A stretch of 64,000 bases of DNA. Source: Reticulitermes speratus (lineage: Eukaryota > Arthropoda > Insecta > Blattodea > Rhinotermitidae). The stretch spans positions 18,303,533 to 18,367,532 of the forward strand of contig JAJKFL010000014.1 in the NCBI GenBank assembly GCA_021186555.1. Reading direction: 5' to 3'. Positions 13,159 through 24,190 of this stretch are shown here, in pieces; the stretch's first letter is position 1, and every line of letters begins with the position of its first letter. The position numbers were made by a program, and so were the translations under genes. The notes under the pieces are model-generated. The model had not been told where the DNA came from. It searched no databases and saw only the letters and a program-made list of their open reading frames with translations.

Positions 13159-13440
13159 GGCCGTGCCATGGCTCAGGCGGTTAGTCGCCAGCCTCCCACC
13201 GCCGAGGCCCGGCTTCGATCTCGGGTCAGTCCATGTGGAATTTGTGGTGGACAAAGTGGCACTGGGACAGATTTTTCTCCGAGTACTTCGGTTTTCCCCT
13301 GTCAATTTCGTTCCACCTTTGCTCCATTACACGGAAAAACGAAAAAACTAATCATCTTCATCACAGGGTTGCACAATAAGCCTCAAGGCTGCGGTGCGTC
13401 CGTAGCATCTGCTGCGGGGCCCTTCACCACACACAAACAC
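13159..13440 (+). mobile_element. SINE family B, near-complete sense copy
   Basis: The tRNA-like head reads ggccgtgccatggctcaggc then ggttagtcgcc, with cttcgatctcgggtcagtcc at the box-B position. The body follows: gtggtggacaaagtggcact, gggacagatttttctccgag, cctcaaggctgcggtgcgtc and a ctgctgcggggcccttcacc end, running into a CA-rich microsatellite (about 13425-13460). At least four other copies lie in this window. The open frames across it are accidental. Confidence 0.85.
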
Positions 13441-13682
13441 ACACGCGCGCACACACAACCCATTCAAAGGGCTCATGCCCCCCTCTCCTCCGCAAGCTAA
13501 CGCCGTTAATCGTCTTTACGGCGAGGTGCTCAACAGTATAAAGACTAAACAAAATTAACCACTCGGAAGAGCTAGGCACAGGTGGGAAAAAATATCACAT
13601 TGGATCTTCGCTTTATAGGGTGTGAGGGGAGTATATTTGATTCATCTAGCTGGAAACAGGGTCAAGTCGAAGGATCCTGCGA

Positions 13683-13735
13683 ACACTAATGAATCTTCGG
13701 GTTCCACAAAAAGCAGGTAATTTCTGTGTGTCTAT
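13683..13735 (+). mobile_element. Very short LINE ORF2 terminal remnant
   Basis: The plus-strand translation MNLRVPQKAGNF matches the last residues of the same non-LTR ORF2 tail seen at 43010-43110 (VMNFGIHTMPGISS) and, in the other orientation, at 58268-58330. Only the stop-proximal end remains. Confidence 0.45.
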
Positions 13736-13799
13736 TTTCTCCACCTGTGGTTCGATTCATACCAGAATACGAGATTTTCTTTACTCCAAACCGTCCAAA

Positions 13800-13925
13800 A
13801 CTGTACTGAGGCCGAGCGAGCTTCATATTTATTGTGTACTGAGGGGTAATTTTCCGGGGGTAAAGCAGCCGAAGAATGAAGCTGACCACTCACCTCCAAC
13901 TACTGCCAAAGTTAAGAATGAATAC
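13800..13925 (+). mobile_element. SINE family C internal fragment
   Basis: Contains gggggtaaagcagccgaaga, then gctgaccactcacctccaac and tgccaaagttaagaatg. These blocks correspond to the SINE-C body (ccggg-taaagcggctggg, ttgaccacccac and ccgaggttaaag, read in sense). Diverged; boundaries approximate. Confidence 0.4.
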
Positions 13926-14026
13926 TTGCACATCCCCACATGCCTTCGTGGCATGTAAAAGCACACATCTGCCTTAAAAGTATTCTGCTACTCGACTAGT
14001 TAGACATAAGATACATAAACACTTAC

Positions 14027-14107
14027 CGTAACGAGTACATCCATAGCTTTGTTCTTCAACTCAAAGGTTCCCTGAACTGGAATCTCCTTCAATTGCACTA
14101 AATCCCC
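14027..14107 (-). CDS. Receptor guanylate cyclase, KHD strand-3 exon
   Basis: A 27-codon exon, GDLVQLKEIPVQGTFELKNK and onward to a final LVT. In the kinase-homology domain this is the strand carrying the lysine that corresponds to the ATP-anchoring lysine of true kinases (here QLKEI), followed by the start of helix C. The acceptor is tttcttttcag|GGGG and the donor GTTACG|GTAAGT, both phase 0. It connects KARYN of the preceding exon to MHGLRHEN of the next, giving the family pattern YNGDLVxLKxI. Short length is normal for this part of the gene in insects. Confidence 0.93.
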
Positions 14108-17100
14108 CTGAAAAGAAATTAGTATTGAAGTGTCAACTGCTCAAACATGAATTTATAAGGATACGGGCTCTTCGAACTTCTACATACACAAAGATATAAA
14201 GTCAAATGAAGTATAGGAGACCTCCGTGGCCAAGCTGTAAGACTCTGCATTGCATTTATGAGAATGCTGAGTTGATTTGCAGAAGAATAAATGGAGTGTG
14301 GCTGAGGAGGTATTGAATGTCAACGCTACATCAGATGAGTGGTATGACTTGTAAATGATCGTGCGAGGTCGCATGTCCTCGGAGCGAGACTGTAACCTTC
14401 GCTGTAACCAGTAATGTTTGTCTCTCTTTCACGAGTACGCATGATGACGCTTACTTGCATGGCTGACTGTGCGTCCAAAGTAACCCCGGCCTAAGAAGTA
14501 GAGGTAATACAAAAGACTTGGCTCAATACCATGGGGCATTGATGATGGTGTAATTTGTTCCGAAACAATCTCCTTTTTTTGGACTTCATCTTCGACAGAA
14601 AATTAAAACAAGAAGTTTCGGAAGCCGGCTCTGGTTCCTTTTTCAAATGCGGGAAAAGAACCTAAGTGGTGGACCCTATACAATGAACTATTCATAGTCA
14701 CTAGCTTCAAAAATCTTTTGCTTTAATTATACGTCTAGGATGGATAAAGTCCAGAAATCGAGTTTTTGTTTCGAATAGAGGTGGCCCGGCACTTCTAGTA
14801 TGTTAGGAAATATTACATACAGCATCTGATTTGGACAGATTCCGTGGCTTTACCTAAGAAGAAACGGAAAAGGACATGAGAGACAGCGCAGAGTTCAGTG
14901 ATGGGCTCTTGAGAATACGGAAATAAACCTTCGGGTTTCACGAAAGCCGAGAGAATTCTTAACGAGCTGTGAGAATATCAGCTTCACACATAGGGCTCTA
15001 CATCATCGAATGAGTAAGGGTGGATTTCTTCTTCTAGAAGCGAAAGTTGCACACTCTCCAAATTTCACATCGTCAAAATGTTTGTAACTCTAGGGTTATA
15101 AACGTTAAGAAACTTATAGGCCTATATAGGGTTATAAACGTTAAGGAACGTAAAGGCCTACATAGGTTTATAAACGTTAGGGAACGTATAGGCCTATATA
15201 GGTTTATAAACGTTAAGGAACTTATAGGCCTATATAGGGTTATAAACGTTAAGGAACGTATGGGCCTATGTAGGGTTATAAACGTTAAGGAACGTATAGG
15301 CCTATATAAGGTTATAAACGTTAAGGAACGTATGGGCCTATGTAGGGTTATAAACGTTAAGGAACGTATAGGCCTATGTAGGGTTATAAACGTTAAGAAA
15401 CTTATAGGCCTATATAGGTTTATAAACGTTAAGGAACGTATAGGCCTATATAGGTTTATAAACGTTAAGGAACTTATAGGCCTATATAGGGTTATAAACG
15501 TTAAGGAACGTATGGGCCTATGTAGGGTTATAAACGTTAAGGAACGTATAGGCCTATGTAGGGTTATAAACGTTAAGAAACTTATAGGCCTATATAGGTT
15601 TATAAACGTTAAGGAACGTATAGGCCTATATAGGTTTATAAACGTTAAGGAACTTATAGGCCTATATAGGGTTATAAACGTTAAGGAACGTATAGGCCTA
15701 TGTAGGGTTATAAACGTTAAGGAACGTATAGGCCTATGTAGGGTTATAAACGTTAAGAACTTATAGGCCTATATAGGTTATAAACGTTAAGGAACGTATA
15801 GGCCTATATAGGTTTATAAACGTTAAGGAACTTATAGGCCTATATAGGGTTATAAACGTTAAGGAACGTATGGGCCTATGTAGGGTTATAAACGTTAAGG
15901 AACGTATAGGCCTATGTAGGGTTATAAACGTTAAGGAACGTATAGGCCTATATAGGTTATAAACGTTAAGGAAGTATAGGCCTATATAGGGTTATAAACG
16001 TTAAGGAACGTATAGGCCTATATAGGGTTATAAACGTTAAGGAACGTATAGGGCCTATATAGGTTATAAACGTTAAGGAAAGTATAGGCCTATATATCTT
16101 TATAAACTATCTCAGCTTCATACTCAATTCGTGTTCATATTTCAAAAGTTTATTGGCTTTCATAGTCGAGCTGCAAGCTAAACAAAAAATTTCCCACAAT
16201 ATCATCCTGTTGTTATGAACCACAAGTATTTTCATTTAAACATTTTGTTATTTATGATAAATTCCAAGGAAAGTATATGATGCAACATCCATCCAATTTT
16301 TTGTGAGAGCAGAAAATTGGTTTAAAATTTGAAAGAGACAGACAGAATGGTGATTTTACAAATCATTTTCTCTACTTAAGCAACAAATCCTCACTTCAAC
16401 AGAAGTGCTAATATTAGCCAGAGTAATATGGCCTTGACAATAAAGCCTTTCCCGGCACAATTGTTTTGGAAGCCTCATCCCTGGTGTCACTACAAACTGA
16501 TTACAGAAAGGGCGTTCGTTGTATTACCATTGAATGGAACATGTGAGTTATGACGTTAAAATAAATTGATCGCGTTTTTTGTAACAATTTCCTATAGCAA
16601 TCTGAATGCGTGAGGTGGGAAGGCATTGGACTAAAGCCAAAACGGGATTCTATAACATCCAGGTAACGTAAATCGTAATATCTACGATTTGTTTAGATTT
16701 TAGGGAACTTGTCCTCATATCTGCTTAGTGTACTATTTGTATGTCACTTCCTCTTTGAAGGTGAAATATGGCGAAAGAAAAGTATAACTACGAAAAAAGA
16801 TTTGACAATAATCTTCAGCATTATTTTGCTCCTATCAAGTAACTAGGTTTGTCTGTCATATCTGTGAAATTTATATTTCAAATTGTACACAGATTTTTCT
16901 TTGGTTATTTGAATAATGTCGAATTGAGTTTAGGCGACAGAATTATATATAGTTAAAGATAGACGACTGGGCAGTAGGATTCTGTGGCCTACAAAAATAT
17001 TTTATCCCGATATTAAACTAGAAATAACGTGAAATTTACAAAAAAAATTCCCACTCCAGAATACGACAGACATGTTATCCAGGAGACAGCATCTCTCATA

Positions 17101-17679
17101 AATATGTTAAACTTGACTTATTTATATATTTAACTTCTTTCGAAGTTCTGTAACCTCTAAATTTTTCTGGGTTTAATGAAATGGAGATTTTGTTGGTGAT
17201 ACGATCCAACGTGGTTTGTGATTTTAATAACAAGGCTCGATAGGCAACTAAGGGCTGAAGCTTTTGAAAAAAGCCACCTCGAGAGGAAACGGAGGGACTA
17301 AAACGTGCATTGATGTAGTCGTTTTAGTTTCAAAAACTCCATGAAAGCCCCCCTCACAGGCTATCATACTTTATGATTTTCTATTCTTTACGGCCTGTCT
17401 TACTCTGCAGTCTGTTAACCATGATTTTTTACACACCACTATCTTTTTAACTTACTTCTAGAATACCAACGTTGCCCTGATTTAAAAAAAAAATATATGA
17501 GATTTTGCCCCCTTAATACTTTGCGGCGCCTATATCCATCTTTGCTGACACGTCTCCAAATCCACCTACTACTGCTACATCAAGAACTCCATACAGAAAA
17601 ATCATAAAAATTTTTACTCCCTACTACGTTGAAGCAAAATTAGTTACTTTTAGGACGCCATACTCATGACAGTACTTAC
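14108..17679 (-). other. Intron containing the 36-bp minisatellite
   Basis: Intron of about 3.6 kb. Apart from the minisatellite (15092-16108) I see AT-rich sequence, plus a weak LINE-tail resemblance near 14922-14960 (aataaaccttcgggtttcac, compare the NLRVP region of LINE tails). No further exon is supported. Confidence 0.7.
15092..16108 (+). repeat. 36-bp minisatellite, about 28 copies
   Basis: Tandem units of about 36 bases built around gttataaacgttaaggaacg followed by a TATAGGCCTATA palindrome. Variants differ at a few positions: GAACG or AAACT, TATAGG or TATGGG, and TATATAGG or TATGTAGG. Because 36 is a multiple of three, the array stays open in one plus-strand frame for 720 bases (12-residue periods of the type GLYRVINVKERI). 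There is no start context, domain or splice evidence, so I treat that frame as a by-product. Units become irregular (35 or 37 bases) after about 15755. Confidence 0.97.
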
Positions 17680-17874
17680 ATTGTATCTTGCCTTAGGGTC
17701 CATCAGGAAATTCCTAGCCAGGCTACTGGTACTGCCAGCGCTCTTAACCTGGGGGTGAGACCTTAATGAACCTATGGAGCCCTTCAGCAGATCAGGTTTA
17801 TCGACTTCAGGTCCTCCAAATTCCTGGAGCTGTTGCAGCCAGCAACACAGCATTGCTTCTATGCCTTCATCCAC
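17680..17874 (-). CDS. Receptor guanylate cyclase, juxtamembrane/KHD N-terminal exon
   Basis: A 65-codon phase-0 exon running from VDEGIEAMLCCWLQQLQEFG to a final DPKARYN. It contains a Ser-rich stretch, GSIGSLRSHPQVKSAGSTSS, in the place where membrane guanylate cyclases have regulatory phosphorylated Ser/Thr just before the KHD; that functional parallel is inference. The acceptor is attttctttacag|GTGG and the donor ATACAAT|GTAAGT. It splices in frame to both neighbours. The CCWLQQLQEFGG segment looks like a short amphipathic helix and is not a feature I recognise from other family members. Confidence 0.93.
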
Positions 17875-18317
17875 CTGTAAAGAAAATAAATACTTTGTTG
17901 CACTTGAAGAAGACATGTGTATATATGTAAGAGCAGGTAACATATGGTAAGAAGAGCCGACTGACGGCAATTCGGAACTTTCATTAAATAATCCGCAAAT
18001 ACATGTATAACACAGAAAATTGAATAGGATAGACAAGTGTGTTTTCAAATTCGGAATATTTTATTTTCCAAGCATGATTTTTGCTGTCTTTTCACAGACC
18101 TCCGTCACTGGCCTTCAAGTAGGTTTTTTACTATGCAAATAGAAGTAAAAAATGCAATTCACAATTTATTGCACTAGCCATCTCGAGTTTGCTGCTAAGA
18201 AATGTTGTCCTTCACTGCAAAGCTAAAGTAGAGATGTTTGCTCATCTAGATTCAAGTTCCTAGCTACAAGAGACAGCCTGTACATACGTGCAGTGAGGTA
18301 AACCACTGTTCACTCAC
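17875..18317 (-). other. Short intron of the cyclase gene
   Basis: 443-base AT-rich intron, phase 0, with donor AGG|GTGAGTG and acceptor ttctttacag. Nothing else seen. Confidence 0.85.
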
Positions 18318-18414
18318 CCTAAGAGTATCGGGAACGTGAGGAAACACGAAGTCAGACGGCGTGAGAAGAATTTTGTCCGGTCCTTTAGACATGCTCTTCT
18401 TCAGAAGTTGCTTC
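18318..18414 (-). CDS. Receptor guanylate cyclase, juxtamembrane exon
   Basis: A 97-base exon. Its first base completes an Arg codon (AG|G) started in the transmembrane exon; 32 codons follow, KQLLKKSMSKGPDKILLTPS and then DFVFPHVPDTLR. The strongly basic start fits the positive-inside rule just after a membrane helix. The ILLTPSDF motif is the usual opening of the intracellular region in this family. Acceptor tttattgcag|GAAG; donor CTTAGG|GTGAGT. Confidence 0.93.
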
Positions 18415-21400
18415 CTGCAATAAATCGATTACAGCGTGTATCAGGACTAGCAGTGCTCAGTTTTCCCCTAGAGAGAGTATATCGGCTATAAAGACGAAAC
18501 TTCCAGCTACTCATTTGTATGGTTTTCCTATTTGTTTTGTAATAATAATCCCATATTCCAGACGGTCTCTTACGCCAACATGAAGCAAACAGCAGCCATC
18601 CATTCAGTGGAGTTACAACAGAAACCTAATGAACTCAGTTCTGCATCGTGTGGCAAAACAAAATGTCGTCCAGCGGGATTTAGAAGTGGGCTTATGAATT
18701 TCGGGATATATTCTACTAGAGGCACTAAATATAAAATTCTGAAAAGACTGGCTTCATTTAAATGTTAACTTCCACTACAAACCTTCAAGAAAAAGTTAAT
18801 TTTTTTTTTGTGGAGGTACTTCACACAAACTGAAAAGGATAAACCCAGAATAGTGAAAACGTGTGTACTGGTCTGTCTGTCTATGTCTGCACGTTTCCTT
18901 TAGTAACAGGAATTTCACACTATAAATTGTGGGTCATTGTAACTTTGGTGGGTGCCAGGCAATTGTAACTCCTATGAAGCTGAAACTGAAACTTGTCAAA
19001 TTGCTGGAAAACGGCTTTTCATTAAAAACATATGCTTACATTTACGTCCGCTTAGAGAGTCTTTAACTATAAGTGGGTAAGTTTCAAAAGCGTATATTTT
19101 CTTAAGTCTTGGAGCACAGCATCTCGGAAGATAACAAAATGCACAAAGATTTTTACACATTTTTCTTGAGTGAAAGTTTTCAAAGTGGGAGCTCCAGCCT
19201 CTATACTTCTCTGCAGTCATTTTTGGTTCCATATTTGTACGGAAAATCTTTACCAGTGCCGTACCTGCTAAAGAACCAGTCCCGGTCAGTGACGTCACAG
19301 GTGACACGGGCCAAACTTTTTTCAGCATATTGTCACATTTGTGATCCCAGTAGTAATATCAAGCCGCTTCTCACAACGTTTTTGATGTGGTGGGTCAAAG
19401 TCACCTTATTCCCCTACCGTAACTCTCAGATTACATCGTGTGGCGTTTTTTAAAATCTCCGCATCTGCTGCAATATCCCTAACAATTTTGAAGAATTAAG
19501 CCGTTATTTGTACCACTTACGATAAACCGTAAGCTGCAACAACTGGGTTACTAAGAGTTACAGATTTCAAAGATTCCAGTGTTAAAAATATTTTAGCTTA
19601 AAAATTCTGTACGATATTCCACGGATTCTTTTACATCTTTCGCTATGTTGTTCTATGCGTGTTTGTGTAAATATACGAATTTTTTGACCGTGTTCTTTAT
19701 TTATGAGGATATCAAAATACCACTTGCAGCTACTTCGGCTACAACGTAATTGCTGGGTCGGAAGCCTACGCTCGAAACAAATGATAAGCTAAAATTTCTT
19801 ACAAATATTACAAAGACACGTTAACAGACCTGGAAATTCTTCGTAAAAGCACCCCTAGAGAAAGTGCTGCAGAAACTGTGATACCAGGAATTGTGGCTAT
19901 GCGTCAGGGCGTATCACATAGACTGAGTCTTGTACCTTCATAGTTGATCTGCTTCTCTTTGCCTTATTCGGTGTACGATTTTATAGGTTTCTGCGTCAGT
20001 AAAACATTTATTTATAGCAAATCATAGGGATATATGTACAAGTAATAAACAGGCTTACGGAAGAACTCGTAACTTAAATGAAATTTGTTTCGCTTGGTAT
20101 TTTACGATGCAATTAAAATGCACCGAGTGAGCCAAAGTTACATGGCCTACGGCGCTTCATATGGCCTCTGGGAGTGGTGTATTTGTTACGAGAACGCAGT
20201 TAAGGGAGATATTTTAACGCTAATAAGATGATTAATAAGTCCCATACATTTTACATTGTTGATACTAATGGAATAAAGGAAAAATCTTTTAACACTCGAG
20301 CAGTTTGCGTTAGTCCTATGGCGAAGGTTGGGATACTTAAAAATTTAAGAAAAAAACTGTAAACAAGATATTATTAATAACGGGCTCGAAAGGAAAGACG
20401 CAAGAAGGTGAATGAGAATAGTTAATAAAATGTTAATGGAAAGAAAGGAAGAAGTAAGTAGAGAAAAAAACGGAAGGAAGAATGACACGAACGTTTCTTA
20501 TTTTTCACTTAGGCGCGTAAAATTTGTACTGCATTTCAATTTTTAAACATTCGTAGGTCGTTGAAATGGGAAGCGACCCTAACAAAGCCTTCAAAGTCTT
20601 CAAACGCTCTACATACTCACAGTAACATGAGGTATTCAGAAAAATGCGGGTATACATTCGAAACTGTGAAAATTCTAACCTTTTTTAGACCAGAGGATCT
20701 TTCTGAGTGGCTAAAATTTAATTATATGGCAATAAACTGTGTCTCTTTTATTTTCACCTTGAACTCCTATGACGTTTGCTCAGCACGACAGTTCCCACTT
20801 TCATGTCTCAGAGAAAACAGAAGCGTCCGTTTAAACCGCTGCTTTTACGTTACTAAGCACACATCGTTTGTGAAATGCGTCGAGGTAGAGAATTCAGATT
20901 CAGCAACATGTAGATAGTTCGTTTTTCTTTCTGTACAAACACACGAACATTACACAATCAATATAAGCTCTGTAGTAGGTTTAAAGCCGAAAACGAAATT
21001 AGCGAGTCGAAAATTGTAACGTAGGCTACAGCCCATATACCAACTAAAGCGGTTTCTTACTAACGTAGGTATTTAAACTCTTCAACTACATGATGGAAAT
21101 TGATAGTTACTCAGCTGGTCACGAATTCCTTACCCTCTCAGCACAAAGTTGGAGAAAATTCCTTACACCCTTCACAAAAGCCCGTCAACAGACCCAAAAA
21201 AAAGCCAGCTGATTCTAGTCTATACTGTTGCATCTTTCACGAAAAGAAACTACCCTTTAGGTTCATAAATTTATGTTTTAATTACCATGCGACATTTTTA
21301 TCTGAAGTATACTGTCGTGTGGAACATTAAGAATTTTGAAGAGTTAAACTGAAGTTGATGCATTAGGAGAAAAAGTAAGAAAATCTTTCTGAGAGAAACT

Positions 21401-22879
21401 CATTATCAAAAAATTCAGATCTCGTCTGACGTCAGCCTCCTCAGATTAATTCATGATGTTACAGTGATATAAGTAACGGCACTGAATTCCGTTTCACTTT
21501 CAACGGGCGTTACTCAGAATGCCCCGATTCACTTGTCCGTAAGTACAGCAAATCCTCGCCAGCTGCAGGGGCACCTTCATCAGAAAAACTGGGGGTGAGG
21601 AGACCAAGACCTGTTTAGAAGTTGGGACGAAGTTACAGACACTTCTTTCAAGCAATTGTAGATCTTCCACTGCGAAAATTACCAGCTTTGTCTTATGTAC
21701 AGTACCAAAGTTAAAAACGCCAGATACATAAAAAATGCGGCGGTTGGTAGAACTGGACACAAACGAAGAATAACGTTTGCTTGAATTTTGCATCTGAAAA
21801 AAAAGTGCGGCCAGTGATAATTTCCTCTATCATGCAACATAATGCCTGTTGACCAAAAATTATTCTAACCGGCTGTTCTTCCTCTTCCTCTTACTCTGCC
21901 TACTGACGTGCATTATTCTGTTGTTTTTGTCTACCACTTATATAGCCTACACAGTCCTTCAATTGCATACTTTTTAATATTTCAGCGGTACAAGTTCTGA
22001 GATAGGCAACGAGCCTTTCGGACGATTATTAGGCAACTGGGACCGGGGGCCGTCACATTCCTGTTCGACCGTTCAAAATAAATGAAGAAATGTAAATAAC
22101 ACTACGTATTCCGTCTGACAAAACCCTTGTTTATTATTATTATCTCAAACACTACATATTTCGGTCAAGGCTATCATCATTAAGTGTTTATTTTATACAA
22201 AACTTAAAACTCAAAATAAAAATGTAAATTTTTGCGCAAAAATTTACATTTTTACTTCGACTTTTAAGTTTTTGTATAAGATAGACACTTAATGATGATC
22301 GGCTTGACCGAAACATGTAGTGTTTGAGATAATAATAATAAACAAGGGTTGTGTCAGACGGAATACGTAGTGCTATTTGTGTGATACTCTATAAACAACA
22401 GGATAGCTAGCGTCAAATTAAGCACTGTAACTTCATGTGTTTCTACATAGCCTGCAGACTAATGTTTTTGGTATACATAATTAGATGCTGTGATATTTCA
22501 AGGCACAAAATTCGTATGTTACTGTGTGCAGTAATTAATTTGAACATTCGACATGCTAGCTTCGTTTCCTCTGCTTCCTGTGACAAGCACTGAAAATTTA
22601 ACCGCTTCAAATAATGTCATCCGTCCATTCAACTTCTAAACTAATGAAAGCGTCCCCAGTCGAAAGACCTAATCAATTGTGAATACTTTGACTGAAATTT
22701 ATCCTATCAGAACCATGGAAAGAACTTCATTATCACGTTAAGTGTACTCAGTAGGGCAACGTTCACGTTTGTATAGTTTCCTTCAGATTACGCGAAAGAG
22801 CTCTGCTTCCACGAGTAACTTGGATTGAATTACGTTGTCAAAGAAGTGTAAGTTAAGATATAATGAAAATCTAGGTTAC
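18415..22879 (-). other. Intron of about 4.5 kb
   Basis: Holds the fold-back element 22094-22378 and a purine-rich tract at about 20390-20500 (GGAAAGA-type repeats). Several open frames of 75-118 codons occur, but none shows a domain, a splice context or any biased composition. Confidence 0.7.
22094..22378. mobile_element. Near-perfect fold-back element
   Basis: A hairpin of about 285 bases, symmetrical around 22235/22236 (centre tttttgcgcaaaaa). Left arm landmarks cactacgtattccgtctgac, cttgtttattattattatct and atttcggtcaaggc match right arm gtcagacggaatacgtagtg, agataataataataaacaag and gcttgaccgaaac in reverse complement. Very few mismatches, so this insertion is likely younger than the one at 2812. 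Non-coding; a MITE or snap-back element. Confidence 0.92.
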
Positions 22880-22979
22880 CTAGCAACGGCTCCAGCGACG
22901 AAGAGGATGGCAGCGCAAATAGCTGAACAAAGGACAATCGCTGCTATGTGTGTTCCCTTCGTTATGAGCTCGGAGCCAC
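22880..22979 (-). CDS. Receptor guanylate cyclase, transmembrane exon
   Basis: A 100-base exon reading GSELITKGTHIAAIVLCSAI followed by CAAILFVAGAVA. This is a single hydrophobic helix of about 21 residues, which places the upstream exons outside the cell and the downstream ones in the cytosol. It enters in phase 1 (G|GT from the previous exon) and leaves in phase 2 (AG|G). Acceptor cacattgcag|GTGG; donor TTGCTAG|GTAACC. In the other two frames the exon is interrupted by stops or loses the hydrophobic run, so the phase assignment is secure. Confidence 0.95.
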
Positions 22980-23811
22980 CTGCAATGTGACACATCCCAT
23001 TTGCAATATCCGTACGAAAATGTAACTATAATTTACATAAATGATTGCCATTAACTCACATAATAAATAGCGCTCATTCCAGGTTATACCTGAACAGATC
23101 GCTGTTGTTTTAAAACAGAAGTGTAGGGTACAATAGATATATAAAAAGTGCAAGACGGTGAATGCCAAGTTGGAGTAGGTATACACATGTTTCAAATGCC
23201 TCGTTTGAAAATTTAAGTTTTGCAATGTTAGTGAAGCAAGCCTATAACTGCAGATAGAAGTCTGTTTCTCTCTCTCACACACACACAGAAGCGCGCGAGG
23301 CATGTCTCGGATATTAATTGAGGTAAATTACCTAGTGAAAACGCACTTTATTTTACAACCCGCAAAAACAATAAAACTGAATTGGTACTCGTGTTTTTAT
23401 CAGGTCTGAATATCTCTTTTGAGCCTACAGCACTAACTCCTCCACACCCCATACTAACTATTCCGATCCCACAGCATTAAAACAAAATCATTCGCCTTTA
23501 AAGCACTATATCCTCTAAGCGGCCTTACGTTAATATACGTTTTAATGGTATTCTAACATACATCTTTCAACACTACATACAATTAGCACAAAAAAACTTA
23601 CAGGGTATAAAGAAACTATCATTCCGGCAGTCAAATCGCAATGTTATTTCCAAAATAAACTCTATGATTGCTCTACGAGTTGGATTCTCCTTTTTAATAT
23701 TGGCAGTGTTATCTTGCTTTTGGCCAAGGGTGAGAAAGGGTAGAGCTGTAAGTATTGGCCGGTCACTGCGAAGCAACCCGAGCGTCAATCTACACATTCT
23801 CAAGCTCTCAC
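22980..23811 (-). other. Intron of about 0.83 kb
   Basis: Between the membrane-proximal ectodomain exon and the transmembrane exon. Contains a CT/CA microsatellite at about 23266-23290. Nothing else recognised. Confidence 0.8.
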
Positions 23812-24190
23812 CTGTCTGATGAGAATCCACACAAGTATCATCGTCCCCGAGGTCACACGTAACGCCTTCTTCTTTGATTCTGGCCCAGTCGTTCAGTAAA
23901 GGAACCAGCGGCATTAGCAGAAAGGGAGACCCAGTTGTTGTTCTGTTGGTGCTGTGTCTATTACTTGCTTCAATCTGAAGCAGGGGTCGCCACCTCGCCA
24001 CCACCATGTTGCTGGTTGTTGTGTTTATCAATTCCTCGTACCAATCCAGCAGAACGAATTGGTAAACACATCTCTCTTCAGCACAGCTGCTGTTTTGTTT
24101 TACCGCAGAATTCTCTTGATGTCTTCTGATCCTTGTACTCAACACTATCTTCAGGCCTCCCTTCACGTGTTGCCAAAGTTCCCATTCCTC
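23812..24190 (-). CDS. Receptor guanylate cyclase, membrane-proximal ectodomain exon
   Basis: A 379-base exon (126 codons plus one base). It enters in phase 0 from the exon ending LSRYLE and ends G|GT into the transmembrane exon. Acceptor tgtttttacag|GAGG; donor CAGACAG|GTGAGA. The segment YQFVLLDWYEELINTTTSN has the place and shape of the family block in which a DxxLxD-type motif precedes the last strand of the ANF-receptor fold. Candidate N-glycosylation sites QNSS, INTT and NRTT fit an extracellular location. Cysteines occur at SSCAEERC and CDLGDDDTC, the latter close to the membrane where family members often form a juxtamembrane disulfide. Confidence 0.85.

Larger units (their letters stand above)
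6370..14026 (-). other. Large intron of the cyclase gene
   Basis: Intron of about 7.7 kb between two phase-0 KHD exons. It holds an old SINE (9625-9870), SINE-B copies (10385-10636 and 13159-13440), a SINE-C head (13054-13135), a LINE 3' end (12046-12161) and a LINE or SINE fragment pair near 13683-13925. Between about 6600 and 9600 I see only AT-rich unique-looking sequence with short open frames that have no recognisable domains. Confidence 0.8.

Noticed and set aside
15092-16108. CRISPR-like array
   Set aside because: Units are directly tandem with no unique spacers, in a eukaryotic intron; it is a minisatellite.
20561-20917. 118-codon plus-strand open frame as a gene
   Set aside because: AT-rich, no motif, no signal peptide, no supporting splice sites; consistent with chance.
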